Source: Rhizobium rhizogenes
GTDB taxonomy: Bacteria > Pseudomonadota > Alphaproteobacteria > Rhizobiales > Rhizobiaceae
Reading direction: 5' to 3'
DNA length: 64,000 bases
Assembly (NCBI RefSeq): GCF_002005205.3
Contig: NZ_CP019703.3
Coordinates: 1 to 64,000, forward strand
The position numbers were made by a program, and so were the translations under genes. The notes beneath the pieces were generated by a model. That model worked only from the letters and a program-made list of their open reading frames with translations. It was not told where the DNA came from and ran no database searches. Below, one piece after another: positions 43,522 through 54,100 of this stretch (position 1 is the stretch's first letter; each line of letters opens with the position of its first letter).

Positions 43522-44598
43522 GTGCTTGGGTTCGCAAAACAAAAACAATATGCTCTCCTCTTGGGAGCAGCACTCCTCCTTGGCCACAGCGCAAGAGCGC
43601 AAGACATAGACTTGATGAACGGGGTGGTAGCCCGCCCTGGTGACAAGGACACAATACCCGCAGAAAAATTCAAGAAGGCGAGCCCCTGGAAAATCGGGAT
43701 GAGCCACTTTGGCGTCAACGCCAACACATGGGCTGCCCAAATGGCCGCTGAATCGCAAGCCGCTGCCAAGAGTGATCCGCGCATTTCTCAGTTCGTGCTG
43801 CTCGACGCCAATCTCAGCCAGGCCAAGCAGATCGCCGATATCGATGAGCTGATCGCCCAGAAGGTCGATGCCATCATCGTGACACCGGTCTCTCCGACCT
43901 CCGCAGATGCTGGTATCGAAAAAGCGGTCAATGCCGGCATTCCCGTCATCGTCCATACGGGCCTTACCAAAACCGACAAATTCACCGTCGATATTCAAGG
44001 CGGCGGCGAGAACTTCGGAAAGGTCTCGGGAGAGTTCCTGGTCAAGGAACTCGGAGGCAAGGGCAATATCTGGGTCCTGCGCGGACTGCCGACTCATCCC
44101 GAAGACATCAACCGCTACAAGGGCCTGCTCGAAGCCATCAAGGGCACCGATATCAAGATCGTGGCCGAAGATGCCGGTCTCTGGTCGTATGATTACGGCC
44201 ACAAGGTTTGCGAGACCTTCTATCTCGAAAACCCGAAGGTCGACGGCATCTGGTCATCGGGCGCCGACATGAGCCGCGCCTGCATGGATGTCTTCCAGCA
44301 ATATGGCGCGAAGGTTCCGCCGATCACCGGTGAGGTGAACAACGGATTTCTCCAGAAATGGATCGACAGCGGGGTTGATGCCATCGCCACCGAATACGGG
44401 CCGGAACAAGGGGCCGCAGCTGTTCGCGCTGCCGTCGCGCTGCTCGATGGCAAAGCCATTCACAAACGCTATGTCTATGAGCCCGACGGCTGGGACATCC
44501 AGAAGGCAAAGGCGAATTACCGCGCTGACCTGTCGGAGAAGTTCTGGATGCCAAGCAGCCTGACCGACACCGATCTTAAGGCCCTGTACGGCAAGTAA
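43522..44598 (+). CDS. Periplasmic sugar-type ABC binding protein (second paralogue)
   Basis: About 358 residues, ribose-type periplasmic binding protein, paralogous to the one at 6137-7210. Both share FGVNANTW, AQKVDAIIV, AGIPVIVHTG, NIWVLRGL (KIWVLRGL) and DGIWSSGADM. Start GTG 43522 is preferred because GAGGGG precedes it and it gives a signal peptide (KQKQYALLLGAALLLGHSARA); a GTG at 43507 is in frame. No ATPase or permease genes adjoin it, so it may use the transporter of the first locus or only serve the chemoreceptor downstream. Confidence 0.9.
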   Translation: MLGFAKQKQYALLLGAALLLGHSARAQDIDLMNGVVARPGDKDTIPAEKFKKASPWKIGMSHFGVNANTWAAQMAAESQAAAKSDPRISQFVLLDANLSQAKQIADIDELIAQKVDAIIVTPVSPTSADAGIEKAVNAGIPVIVHTGLTKTDKFTVDIQGGGENFGKVSGEFLVKELGGKGNIWVLRGLPTHPEDINRYKGLLEAIKGTDIKIVAEDAGLWSYDYGHKVCETFYLENPKVDGIWSSGADMSRACMDVFQQYGAKVPPITGEVNNGFLQKWIDSGVDAIATEYGPEQGAAAVRAAVALLDGKAIHKRYVYEPDGWDIQKAKANYRADLSEKFWMPSSLTDTDLKALYGK

Positions 44599-44736
44599 GA
44601 CAAATGCCTGCCCCGCGTTACCGCGGCTCGATGAACGTCAGAAGTCGATGTCATCACGAAACTATTCGAACCACCCCAGCGAGCGTGGCGTGATCAAAGC
44701 GCCCACTGTCGCCCCGAATCCAAGGAGCCGTCTTCG

Positions 44737-47046
44737 ATGACACCAGCAACAGCGAAATCCAACGACCGACGTAATTTCGGGATCGCCGGACGCTTGACGG
44801 CGGCATTTGTCGGCATTGCTGCCCTCGCCGCCATCGCCGGCGCCTCCTCGTCCTGGTATTCGATGAAAAGTTCCGGCATCGTCAAGGAACTCGGCGATCG
44901 AACCCTCCCAACCGTCACCGAATCCCTCGCCTTCGCGCAAGAAAGCGCCATCCTTCTCGCAGAGGCGCCCAATCTCGTCTATGAGCCGGATCTCGCTTCG
45001 CTCGACGCAAGTTCGAAGCGCCTGGAAGCCATCCTCGCCGGTCAAAGCGGTCGACTGACGGCTTTGCGCGACCTTGGCGTGGCGCCGGAACTGCTCGATT
45101 CGGTCGAGAAGACGAGCCAAAGCCTCGAACCAAAGCTCAATCAGCTGACAGCCATATCTTCCGACCGGATCAAGGCGAAATTCCGCATGCAGGAGGGCGT
45201 GGCTCGCGCTCTGTCCCGTTACAAGTCCCTGGCGTCAATGCTCCGCAACGCGCAGGTCGGAGCGGTGGACAGCAGTATCGAGCGATCGCGTGCCCTGACC
45301 GATCTCCAGATGGCGGCCGCCGAGATATCGACACTGATATCGGCGATACCGGATGCGTCAGACACCGAACTGGCCGCAGTCAAGGATCAATATGATGCGA
45401 CTGGCAAGGAGATTGACAGCATCCTCGCGCGGCTGAAAGCTTCAGGCGGTAGTGCTGCGATGCAACAGCTTGTCACGGCTCTCCAGAATGAGGGTGGAGG
45501 TCCTGAAGGCCTGTTTGCGCTTCGATCCGCCCAGGCCAAGGTCAACGGTCAGATCGCAGATATGCTGAATGATCTGACGGTGACCTCCATCATCCTTGGC
45601 GTCGACGTCAAATTGATCGCGGCGAAGGAAAAGCAGGCCGCCCGAAATGCTGCGGAATTGTCTCGGGGGATGACCCAGCAGACTGTCGCCGTCAATGCGG
45701 CAACGAGCTTTCTGGTGATTGCAGCCGCGCTTGCCGCCCTGTTCTACGTCCGGCGTTTCGTGACGCGGCGGCTGATCAGGCTTGCGACGGTCATGGGCCG
45801 TATCGCCTCCGGTGATCATTCCACTCAGGTTCCCATGTCCGGTCGCGACGAGATAACGGACATGGCCGGCGCTGTCGAAGTGTTCCGCGCCAATGCGGTC
45901 GCCAATATTCGCCTCGAGCAGGAAGCGGAAGAACAGCGAAACCTGACGGAAGACGATCGTCGCCGTAAGGCTGAAAGCGATCGCCTCCGGGCAGAAGCCA
46001 TGGCCCAAGCCACCCAAGGTCTCGGCAAAGGGCTCAAGCACCTTTCTGCGGGTGATTTGACGTTCCGTCTCTCCGAGCCCTTCGCGGATGAATTCGAGAC
46101 GCTGCGCGCCGATTTCAATGGCGCGGCCGGCCAGCTTGCCGAGACGCTGCGCTCCGTCGCCGACGCGGCCAACGCCATCGATAGCGGCAGCCGCGAGGTT
46201 AGCATCAGCGCCGATGATCTCTCCAAGCGCACCGAGCAGCAGGCCGCGTCGCTGGAAGAAACGGCGGCGGCGCTCGACCAGATCACCGTGAATGTCGCCA
46301 ATTCTTCCAAGCGGGCCGACGAAGCCCGCAGGATCGCCGCCCAGGCCAATACCAGTGCCTCCCAATCCGGCCAAGTGGTGGCGAGTGCTGTCGACGCCAT
46401 GGAGAAGATCGAGCAATCGTCGAAGCAGGTCTCCAACATCATCGGCGTCATCGACGAAATCGCGTTCCAGACCAATCTACTTGCGCTCAATGCCGGCGTC
46501 GAAGCGGCCCGTGCCGGCGAGGCCGGCAAAGGCTTCGCGGTTGTTGCACAGGAAGTGCGTGAACTCGCGCAACGCTCCGCCAAGGCCGCCAGAGAGATCA
46601 AGGAGCTGATCCGCAACTCCTCCGTCGAGGTGGAGAATGGCGTGAAGCTCGTCAGCGAGACCGGGACTGCCCTGAAAACCATCGAGGGCTACATCGTCAC
46701 CGTCAACCAGCATATGGACTCGATCGCGACATCGGCCCGGGAACAATCGGTCGGTCTCGCGGAGGTGAATACCGCCGTCAACCAGATGGATCAGGTCACG
46801 CAGCAGAATGCGGCCATGGTCGAGGAGAGCAATGCGGCGAGCGCGACCCTTGCCGGTGAAGCAGGACGGCTTCGCGACCTGATCAGCCAGTTCCAGTTTG
46901 GCGAAGCCATGCGCCGGCCGGCGTCCCTCACCGAGGCGAGCCCATCCAGCCGGCCGGTCGCATCGCCCGCGCGCCGGATCGTCGGCGCCGTCGCCAAGGC
47001 CTTTTCCGGCAACGCCGCCGTCAAGCAGACCTGGGAAGAGTTCTGA
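44737..47046 (+). CDS. Methyl-accepting chemotaxis protein (third), with large helical sensor
   Basis: A 769-residue chemoreceptor. A membrane segment near residues 17-40 is followed by a mostly helical periplasmic domain of about 270 residues (Leu/Ala/Ser-rich, helical bimodular or TorS-like; inference). A second membrane helix ([20 protein letters not shown]), HAMP, and a signalling domain with tip [21 protein letters not shown] follow. The C-terminus ends KQTWEEF, a plausible CheR/CheB-type tether of the WxxF kind. It lies 138 bases after the binding-protein gene, which suggests sensing of the loaded binding protein, as TorS does with TorT. DNA differs from the other two receptors. Confidence 0.9.
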   Translation: MTPATAKSNDRRNFGIAGRLTAAFVGIAALAAIAGASSSWYSMKSSGIVKELGDRTLPTVTESLAFAQESAILLAEAPNLVYEPDLASLDASSKRLEAILAGQSGRLTALRDLGVAPELLDSVEKTSQSLEPKLNQLTAISSDRIKAKFRMQEGVARALSRYKSLASMLRNAQVGAVDSSIERSRALTDLQMAAAEISTLISAIPDASDTELAAVKDQYDATGKEIDSILARLKASGGSAAMQQLVTALQNEGGGPEGLFALRSAQAKVNGQIADMLNDLTVTSIILGVDVKLIAAKEKQAARNAAELSRGMTQQTVAVNAATSFLVIAAALAALFYVRRFVTRRLIRLATVMGRIASGDHSTQVPMSGRDEITDMAGAVEVFRANAVANIRLEQEAEEQRNLTEDDRRRKAESDRLRAEAMAQATQGLGKGLKHLSAGDLTFRLSEPFADEFETLRADFNGAAGQLAETLRSVADAANAIDSGSREVSISADDLSKRTEQQAASLEETAAALDQITVNVANSSKRADEARRIAAQANTSASQSGQVVASAVDAMEKIEQSSKQVSNIIGVIDEIAFQTNLLALNAGVEAARAGEAGKGFAVVAQEVRELAQRSAKAAREIKELIRNSSVEVENGVKLVSETGTALKTIEGYIVTVNQHMDSIATSAREQSVGLAEVNTAVNQMDQVTQQNAAMVEESNAASATLAGEAGRLRDLISQFQFGEAMRRPASLTEASPSSRPVASPARRIVGAVAKAFSGNAAVKQTWEEF

Positions 47047-47328
47047 GCGGAGCTGAAGGTGCACTGACTGAAGGTCTTTTGGCCATCAGAGCTGGCAAGC
47101 GGTCGCGTCCTTTTCAGGACGCGGTCCTATCTCTCTCTGACGTCCTATCTTGCACCCGCCGTTCCGGCGTCAATGACATCGCGGCCCCTCCAATTTTCCC
47201 CGCACCGCAAGCGGCACAGAGAAAGTCGGTTCCTCCGCTCGCCGCACGGCGGCCGCGTTCAGCGGTCCCTGACCCCTCACGGACTTCGGTGCGGACACTT
47301 TTCGCCAGAAAACGAAAAGGAGACCCTG
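47047..47328. other. Gene-free region with a hairpin after the third chemoreceptor
   Basis: About 280 bases without a gene. A perfect 7-bp hairpin CGCGTCC/GGACGCG with loop TTTTCA lies at 47104-47123 and probably ends the chemoreceptor transcript. The remainder is the leader of the next gene. Confidence 0.5.
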
Positions 47329-47643
47329 ATGACACAGCATCACATCACACAGCCGGTTAGCGAAGAGCGGAAACTTGCGGATCAGCAGCCGACCGGGCTT
47401 GAACATCTGCGCAGCAGTTTCGATGCTGAAGTGCACCTTCCCGCCGATATCTCGCGCGAGTTTCTGTCTGCGGCGCTGCTTTGGGCCATCGACAACAAGG
47501 TCGATTTCGGTTTGTTCCACGAGCCCGGAAAGATCATCATCGCGCACTTCGGTGGTGATGAGATCTACCTCCCCTCCCGGTGGTCCGACAAACGATGGCA
47601 CATCGGCCTTGAGGACAAGGAGCCTTTCGACCCGGGCGATTGA
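47329..47643 (+). CDS. Conserved-type plasmid protein (104 residues)
   Basis: ATG 47329 with AAAGGAG upstream; 104 soluble residues. FDAEVHLPADISREFLSAAL and LLWAIDNKVDFGLFHEPGKI look like a folded alpha/beta domain. No function known. It is the last rightward gene before the nuclease and traG, and is closed by a strong terminator. Confidence 0.65.
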   Translation: MTQHHITQPVSEERKLADQQPTGLEHLRSSFDAEVHLPADISREFLSAALLWAIDNKVDFGLFHEPGKIIIAHFGGDEIYLPSRWSDKRWHIGLEDKEPFDPGD

Positions 47644-47649
47644 AGCCCA

Positions 47650-47680
47650 GACCAGAGGCGGCTTACCGCCTCTGGTCTTT
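47650..47680 (+). terminator. Strong hairpin terminator
   Basis: Perfect 12-bp stem GACCAGAGGCGG/CCGCCTCTGGTC (47650-47661, 47666-47677), loop CTTA, then TTT. Sits between the convergent 104-residue gene and the nuclease gene and could stop both directions. Confidence 0.8.
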
Positions 47681-47779
47681 GCCTTTCGCTTGAGCCGTTC
47701 CTGCCGGATCGACCAGCCGAGCCGGCTATGATCCCAAGCCCCATCTCTCTCTCCTGACAGCGGACGATGATGATGGTTG

Positions 47780-48379
47780 TCATTTCCCCTGGCACCAGCC
47801 ATGTCGCGCGCCATCCCATGGCCGGGCAAGGCCTTCCTTGATCAAAACATCGCCCAGAGAATTGCCCGCACGCGATACGGTTCGAAGTTTACGTCCATAC
47901 TTGTCCTCGTCGCGGAAGCCGGCCGACAGCGAAAACTTTCCGGCGTTGAGCAGCGTTAGTAGTCGCGACTTTGCCGCTTCACCTTTGATCCGTTCAGCTT
48001 CGCAGCGGGGCGGGCTGAGTTCGGGCGTATCGATGTCGGCGATGCGGATTTTCTTGCCCTCGAACCAGAAGGTGTCGCCGTCGACGACGCAGTTCGTGCG
48101 ATGGCTGTCGCCGCAGATCACGAACGACGCCGATTGGCTGTCTTGCGCAGGCGCTTTGACGAAAGCCGCAGCGATGTCGAGATGGCCATTGCGATCAAGA
48201 TAGAGCCAGCCCGCGGCGCCGATCACCACGGCCCAGACAATCGCGGTCGGAAAGCCTCGGCCGCGATCGTGACCATGACGACGCGGCGTCGATCGCGAGT
48301 CATTAATGCCGGGACGGTCGTTGGCGACCTTCCGATTTTTCCTGAACGGGATGACGTTCTTTTGCGCCAAGCTTTTCAT
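47780..48379 (-). CDS. Membrane-anchored thermonuclease-type protein
   Basis: A 199-residue protein: basic N-terminus, one membrane segment (AIVWAVVIGAAGWLYLD, about 46-62), then a staphylococcal-nuclease fold. VVDGDTFWFEGKKIRIADIDTPEL carries the catalytic Asp, Arg and Glu pattern and DKYGRKL the second Arg. The C-terminus GLARPWDGARHGW also fits. The domain should lie in the periplasm. Its start overlaps the traG stop by four bases, so it is the last gene of traC-traD-traG. Such nucleases accompany traG in rhizobial plasmids; a role in transfer or DNA-entry control is unproven. Confidence 0.85.
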   Translation of the reverse strand: MKSLAQKNVIPFRKNRKVANDRPGINDSRSTPRRHGHDRGRGFPTAIVWAVVIGAAGWLYLDRNGHLDIAAAFVKAPAQDSQSASFVICGDSHRTNCVVDGDTFWFEGKKIRIADIDTPELSPPRCEAERIKGEAAKSRLLTLLNAGKFSLSAGFRDEDKYGRKLRTVSRAGNSLGDVLIKEGLARPWDGARHGWCQGK

Positions 48380-50379
48380 TCCTCTTCGGCGGCAGAGGTT
48401 ACAGCCGGTTTGGTTTCATAGGCGTTTACCGCAGACGCCGAATTCGAACCTTCCTTCTCCCTTCCGCCCATCGAATGAAACCGGTTCTCGCCGACGCAGG
48501 CTCTCATATCGTTGCGCCGGAACCAGATGGCGCGCCCGCATCTGAGCGGTGCATTGCCGGCCGTGAACACGATCTGCTCGTCGGCCCGCATGCGCAGAAC
48601 CTCATGCGGCTGGATAAGCGGTCTGGCGGCAAGCTGCTTCGAGCGTGTTCGCGATGATCCCCTTGCCTGGGAACTGCGGCTGACCTGGTCGATCTCGACC
48701 GTGGTCATGCCGCAACGTTTCGAGATGTAGTCGGCGGTCTCGGGATCGTTAATTGCGGCGAACGAGATCCAGCTGGCACTCTCGAACCACTTGCTTGCCG
48801 CGTCGCGGCCGCCATAGGTTTCGCGCATCTGGCCGATCGACTGATAGATCATCGTCAGCGTGATTCCGTATTTGCGGCCGGCGTCGCGCGCAGTCTCGAG
48901 GATCCGCATGTAACCGAGGCGGGCGACCTCATCGAGAAGAAACAGCGCGCGCCCTTCAAGCTTTCCGTCGCGATTATAGATCGCGTTGAGAAGCGAGCCG
49001 ATGACGACACGCGCAAGACCGGAATGAGTCTCCAACGTCTTGAGGTCGATGTTGATGAAGACGTCGGTATTTCCCGCGGCGATGTCGCTGGTCGAGAATT
49101 TCCGTCCGGACACCAGGGCGGCATAATTCGGATAGGAAAGCCAATGCGTTTCCTTGACCGCATTGGCATAGACGCCGGAGAAGGTTTCCGGCGTCATATT
49201 GACGAAGGCAGCGACGTTCTCCTTCACGAAATCCGAACCCGAATTGTCGTAGATGTCCTGCAGGCGCTTGCGCAAGGTCGGTTCCGGCTCCGACAGGTTC
49301 ATGCGCACCCGGCGAAGCGTCTGGTCCTTCTCGTCCATGTGACCGGACAGGCAGACATCGGCGATGAGCGCGGTGAGCAACTGCAGGGCTGACGCGCGAA
49401 AGAAGTCGTCACGGACACCGCGCGCGCCGCCGCTGTCGCTCATGATCCACGATGCGACAGAGGCAATATCCTCTTCCTTCGTTCCGCCGAAACGGCCGAC
49501 CCAGTCCAGCACGTTGAAGCCCATGTCCGACTTCCTCGGGTCGAGGACGAACACGTCCCTTCCCGCTCCGCCGCGATGCGCGGAGACCATCGGGGCGACC
49601 TCGTTCGACGGATCGAGCACGATCAGCGTGCCGCCCCATTTGAGTGCCGTCGGGATGGTCACCGACGTCGTCTTGAAACCACCGGACCCCGCAAAGACGA
49701 TCCCGTGCGACGAGCCGAATGAGCCATCGAAGCACAGCAACGGCGACTTGCCGCCGGCGCCCCAGGTCTCCGCGCTATCGGCTCGAAATGCCAATGCCGC
49801 GACGCTGTCCTTGTCGACCCGATAGCGCTCGCCGATGACGATGCCGCCGGAATCGGAAAACAGCTTCGCCGCCTCTGGCGGCTTCATCCAGTCGGCTTCG
49901 CCATGCAGTGCCCTCTTGCCCTGAATGCGCTTTGGCTCGGCCCTTGCGAATGCCGCATTGCCGATGAACGCAACGCGGAGTGCGAAGCAGGCACACATGA
50001 ACGCTGCGCCTACTCCAATCGACGTTGCCGGATCGAGATAGGCGAAGACCGTCTTGCCGGTTGGCAGCGTCTTCGTGAAAGCGGCAAGGCGTATGGTTTC
50101 GCGGGTAGCCGCGATCAGGATCGTTCCACTGCATCCCGCAACGACGCCCCAGCCTGCCTGCTTGATGCTGATCGCGCCGGCACTTGCGAACAAGAACACG
50201 ATACCGATCGCCGCGCTGGCGACATAGGGCAGCGCGATGCCCGCACGCCCCCATGCCAAGCGTGCGGCCTCGGTCTTCCCGAAGCCGGAAATCCACTGCT
50301 CGATCCCCGTCATCCCGATGACGACCAGGATCATCAGCGCCGCCGGCCCGACGACGAGCGCAATCCTATTGATCGTCAT
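48376..50379 (-). CDS. traG: Type IV coupling protein TraG (VirD4 family)
   Basis: A 667-residue coupling ATPase. About four hydrophobic N-terminal segments are followed by Walker [10 protein letters not shown] near residue 230 and Walker [12 protein letters not shown] near 455, both typical for VirD4/TraG. It links the TraA-bound strand to the Trb channel at the inner membrane. ATG 50379 is used; it overlaps the end of traD by 14 bases. A longer frame into traD exists but is not conserved in kind. Its end overlaps the nuclease gene. Confidence 0.93.
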   Translation of the reverse strand: MTINRIALVVGPAALMILVVIGMTGIEQWISGFGKTEAARLAWGRAGIALPYVASAAIGIVFLFASAGAISIKQAGWGVVAGCSGTILIAATRETIRLAAFTKTLPTGKTVFAYLDPATSIGVGAAFMCACFALRVAFIGNAAFARAEPKRIQGKRALHGEADWMKPPEAAKLFSDSGGIVIGERYRVDKDSVAALAFRADSAETWGAGGKSPLLCFDGSFGSSHGIVFAGSGGFKTTSVTIPTALKWGGTLIVLDPSNEVAPMVSAHRGGAGRDVFVLDPRKSDMGFNVLDWVGRFGGTKEEDIASVASWIMSDSGGARGVRDDFFRASALQLLTALIADVCLSGHMDEKDQTLRRVRMNLSEPEPTLRKRLQDIYDNSGSDFVKENVAAFVNMTPETFSGVYANAVKETHWLSYPNYAALVSGRKFSTSDIAAGNTDVFINIDLKTLETHSGLARVVIGSLLNAIYNRDGKLEGRALFLLDEVARLGYMRILETARDAGRKYGITLTMIYQSIGQMRETYGGRDAASKWFESASWISFAAINDPETADYISKRCGMTTVEIDQVSRSSQARGSSRTRSKQLAARPLIQPHEVLRMRADEQIVFTAGNAPLRCGRAIWFRRNDMRACVGENRFHSMGGREKEGSNSASAVNAYETKPAVTSAAEEE

Positions 50380-50581
50380 TGCCAAAGGCCTCCGCGCCGA
50401 TTGCCGTGAGCCTGGATCGCTCGCCCTCATCACCCTTGATTCGGCGGGCGACATCGATCAGCGCGCCCAGCAACAGCGCGCGCTTCTCGTAACGCAGCCC
50501 GGCCTTGACGATCAGGCCGCCGAGCTCGATCTTTTCCCGCGTTTCCTTCTTGCGGGCGTCGGATGTCATCGTCCTCGCCAT
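50366..50581 (-). CDS. traD: Conjugal transfer protein TraD
   Basis: A 71-residue protein, the usual size of Ti-type Tra[21 protein letters not shown] and [20 protein letters not shown] are the recognisable blocks, mostly helical. An accessory relaxosome or coupling component; exact role unsettled. It lies between traC (four bases) and traG (overlap), in the standard order. Confidence 0.88.
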   Translation of the reverse strand: MARTMTSDARKKETREKIELGGLIVKAGLRYEKRALLLGALIDVARRIKGDEGERSRLTAIGAEAFGNDDQ

Positions 50582-50585
50582 ACGC

Positions 50586-50894
50586 TCAAGCCTCGCCAGT
50601 GCTGCCCGCGCCCGCACCAGAGGAGTCCGCCGGCGTCGACGTTGCGCCGCTGCTATCGCCGGCACCCTTTTTCCCTCCGTTCGTAGCGCCCTTCCCTCCC
50701 CCTTGGCCTCCGCGAAACCGCGTCGCCACTTCCTCGAAAGCGGCCTGCAGCTCCCCTTCCTCAATCTCGATCTCGCCAAGGCCGGCCTTGAGCGCGATCC
50801 GGCCGATCCGCTCGGCTTCTCTTGTCTCGGCGACCTTGAGCTGCTCCTGCAACTTGGCGATTTCGTCGCGGATTTTCGAGGCAGGTTTTTTCAT
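50586..50894 (-). CDS. traC: Conjugal transfer protein TraC
   Basis: A 102-residue protein that begins [20 protein letters not shown], a charged helix typical of Ti-type TraC, followed by [20 protein letters not shown] and a Gly/Ser/Thr-rich disordered tail. Likely an oriT-binding accessory protein. ATG 50894 is the conserved start; the frame is open further into the oriT region but not meaningful there. Confidence 0.85.
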   Translation of the reverse strand: MKKPASKIRDEIAKLQEQLKVAETREAERIGRIALKAGLGEIEIEEGELQAAFEEVATRFRGGQGGGKGATNGGKKGAGDSSGATSTPADSSGAGAGSTGEA

Positions 50895-50952
50895 GTCCGA
50901 TCGTCTCCATGGCTGAGAAAGCTTGTCTTTCGAAGCCAGTCTTTCCGAACGG

Positions 50953-50998
50953 AGTGCGGAACGCACTACTGTGAATCCTACAATCGCCAAGGGCGATT
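50953..50998. promoter_or_regulatory. Two palindromes between traC and oriT
   Basis: AGTGCGGAACGCACT (50953-50967) is a 6-bp inverted repeat around GAA; AATCGCC-AAG-GGCGATT (50982-50998) has a perfect 7-bp stem. Both lie between traC and the oriT core, where TraR-dependent promoters of traCDG and traAFBH reside in Ti plasmids. The first resembles a tra box half-site pattern (GTGC...GCAC) but is one base shorter than the 18-bp box, so identity is uncertain. Confidence 0.4.
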
Positions 50999-51038
50999 CT
51001 TTGGTGAATGATCCCGGCCGTTCCGAAGGAGCGGCTTC

Positions 51039-51076
51039 CAAGGGCGCAATTATACGTCGCTCACGCGACGCCCTTG
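51039..51076. other. oriT: Origin of transfer (oriT) of the Ti/RSF1010 type
   Basis: CAAGGG (51039-51044), CGCAATTATA, then CGTCGC-TCAC-GCGACG (51055-51070) and CCCTTG (51071-51076). On the bottom strand this reads inverted repeat, TATAATTGCG, CCCTTGG, the arrangement of the RSF1010 nic region (inverted repeat, TAAGTGCG/CCCT). The cut is therefore expected on the bottom strand, opposite the junction 51044/51045. It lies between the divergent traC and traA genes, as in Ti plasmids. Confidence 0.88.
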
Positions 51077-51142
51077 CTTGGTCCGGCCTCCCGCTCCCGA
51101 CGAACCCGTTGATTTCGTTTGCAACCGGGAAAGAACTCCGCC

Positions 51143-54100
51143 GTGGCCGTCCCCCATTTCTCCGTCAGCGTCGTCGCCCGCGGCTCCGGCCGCAGCGCTG
51201 TCCTGTCGGCGGCCTACCGGCACTGCGCGAAAATGGAATACGAGCGGGAAGCGCGAACGATCGATTACACCCGCAAGCTGGGGCTGTTGCACGAAGAGTT
51301 TGTGATTCCGGCAGACTCGCCCGAATGGGTGCGCAGCATGATTGCAGATCGCTCAGTCGCGGGAGCATCCGAAGCCTTCTGGAACAAGGTGGAGGCATTC
51401 GAGAAGCGATCCGATGCGCAGCTCGCCAAGGATGTCACCATTGCCCTGCCGCTCGAGCTGACATCCGAGCAGAATATCGCTCTCATGCGCGACTTTGTGG
51501 AGAGGCACATCACGGCGAAGGGGATGGTCGCCGACTGGGTCTATCACGACGCCCCCGGCAATCCGCATGTCCACCTGATGACGACATTGCGGCCGCTCAC
51601 CGAAGATGGGTTCGGTTCGAAGAAGGTCGCTGTGCTCGGTCGGGACGGCAAACCGATCCGCAATGATGCAGGCAAGATCGTCTATGACCTGTGGGCCGGT
51701 AGCACTGAGGACTTCAACGCTTTCCGCGACGGCTGGTTTGCCTGCCAGAACAAACATCTGGCGCTCGCCGGCCTCGATATTCGCATCGATGGCCGCTCCT
51801 TCGAAAAGCAGGGTATCGACCTCGAGCCGACCATTCACCTCGGCGTCGGCGCCAAAGCCATCGAGCGCAAGGCCGAGCAATCCGACGGGAAGCAGGAGAC
51901 CGCGCCTCCCAAACTCGAACGCATCGAGCTTCAGGAAGCTCGTCGTAGCGAGAATGCACGCCGCATCCAGCGCCGCCCCGAGATCGTGCTTGAGCTGATC
52001 ACGCGGGAGAAGAGCGTCTTCGACGAACGTGATGTTGCGAAGGTGTTGTATCGCTATATCGACGATGCCCGTCTCTTCCAAAGCCTGATGGTGAGGATTC
52101 TGCAGAGCCCGGAAGCGCTCAGGCTCGAGCGCGAGCGAATGAATCTTGCGACCGGGGTCCGAGAGCTGGCGAAATACACGACCCGGGAGATGATCCGGCT
52201 TGAAGCCGAGATGGCCAACCGCGCTATCTGGCTTTCCGCTCGCGCCTCCCATGGTGTCCGTGAGGCGGTGCTGCAGGCGACCTTTGCACGCCATTCTCGT
52301 CTATCGGATGAGCAGCGGACGGCGATCGAACATGTCGCCGGCGGAGAGAGGATCGCCGCCGTGATTGGTCGTGCCGGCGCCGGCAAGACGACGATGATGA
52401 AGGCTGCCCGTGAGGCGTGGGAAGCAGCCGGCTATCGTGTGGTCGGCATAGCACTGGCCGGCAAAGCAGCCGAGGGATTGGAGAAGGAAGCGGGCATCCC
52501 ATCGCGCACGCTGTCGTCGTGGGAGCTTCGCTGGAACCAGGGTCGCAACCAGCTCGACAACAAGACTGTCATCGTACTCGACGAGGCCGGCATGGTGTCG
52601 TCACGGCAGATGGCGCTGTTGGTCGAGACGGTGACCAAGGCCGGCGCCAAACTTGTCCTCGTCGGCGATCCCGAACAACTCCAGCCGATCGAAGCGGGTG
52701 CCGCCTTTCGCGCCATTGCCGCTCGCATCGGCTATGCCGAACTCGAAACGATCTACCGTCAGCGCCAGCAATGGATGCGCGATGCCTCGCTCGATCTCGC
52801 TCGTGGCAATATCCGCAAGGCTGTCGACGCCTATACCGCTCATGGTCGAATGATTGGCTTGAGACTGAAGGACGAGGCGGTCGAGAGCCTGATCGCAGCG
52901 TGGGACCGCGACTACGACCCCTCGAAGACCAGCCTGATCCTCGCGCACCTTCGCCGTGATGTGCGAATGCTCAACGATATGGCGCGCGCCAAGTTGGTCG
53001 AACGCGGTGTCGTCGCAGAAGGATTTGCATTCAAGACGGAGGACGGACACCGCAAATTTGCGCCGGGAGATCAGATCGTGTTCCTCAAGAACGAGGGCAG
53101 CCTCGGCGTTAAGAACGGCATGCTCGCAAAGGTGCTCAAAGCCGCTCCTGGCCGGGTCGTCGCCGAGGTTGGTGAAGGAGAGCACCGCCGTCAGGTTACT
53201 ATCGAGCAGCGCTTCTACAACAATCTCGATCACGGTTATGCCACGACGATCCACAAGAGCCAGGGGGCGACCGTCGACCGGGTGAAGGTGCTTGCGTCAC
53301 TGTCGCTCGACCGGCATCTGACCTACGTCGCGATGACCCGCCATCGTGAAGATCTCGCCGTCTACTACGGCAGTCGCTCCTTCGCGAAATCCGGCGGCCT
53401 CATCCCGATCCTATCGCGCCGAAACGCCAAGGAGACGACCCTCGATTACGAGCAGGCGTCGTTCTATCGCCAGGCGCTGCGCTTCGCGGAAGCCCGGGGC
53501 CTGCACCTCATGAATGTCGCCCGGGCGGTCGCGCGCGATCGCCTGGAATGGACCATTCGGCAGAAACAGAAGCTGGTCGGCCTCGGCGCCCGTCTTGCCG
53601 CAATTGCAACGAAACTCGGTTTCGTCGGCAACTTCAAAAACTCCCCAATCCAGAACCCGATCAAGGAGGCCAAGCCCATGGTGTCAGGCATCACCACCTT
53701 CCCTAAATCGTTCGAGCAGGCTGTCGAGGACAAGCTCGCCGCCGACCCCGGCCTCAAGAAACAATGGGAGGACGTCTCGACCCGCTTCCACCTCGTCTAC
53801 GCGCAGCCGGAGGCTGCCTTCAAGGCAATCAATGTCGACGCGATGGTCAAGGACCAATCGGTCGCGAAGTCCACTCTCGCGAAGGTCGCCGACGCCCCCG
53901 AAAGTTTCGGTACGCTAAAGGGCAAGCCCGGTCTTCTTGCCAGCCGTGCCGAGAAGCAGGACCGGGAAAAAGCCATCGCCAATGTCCCGGCACTTGGCCG
54001 CAATCTTGAACGCTATCTTCGTGAGCGGGCCGAGGCCGAATTGAAGCATGAGACGGAGGAGCGCGCGGTCCGGCTCAAGGTTTCGGTCGACATCCCTGCG

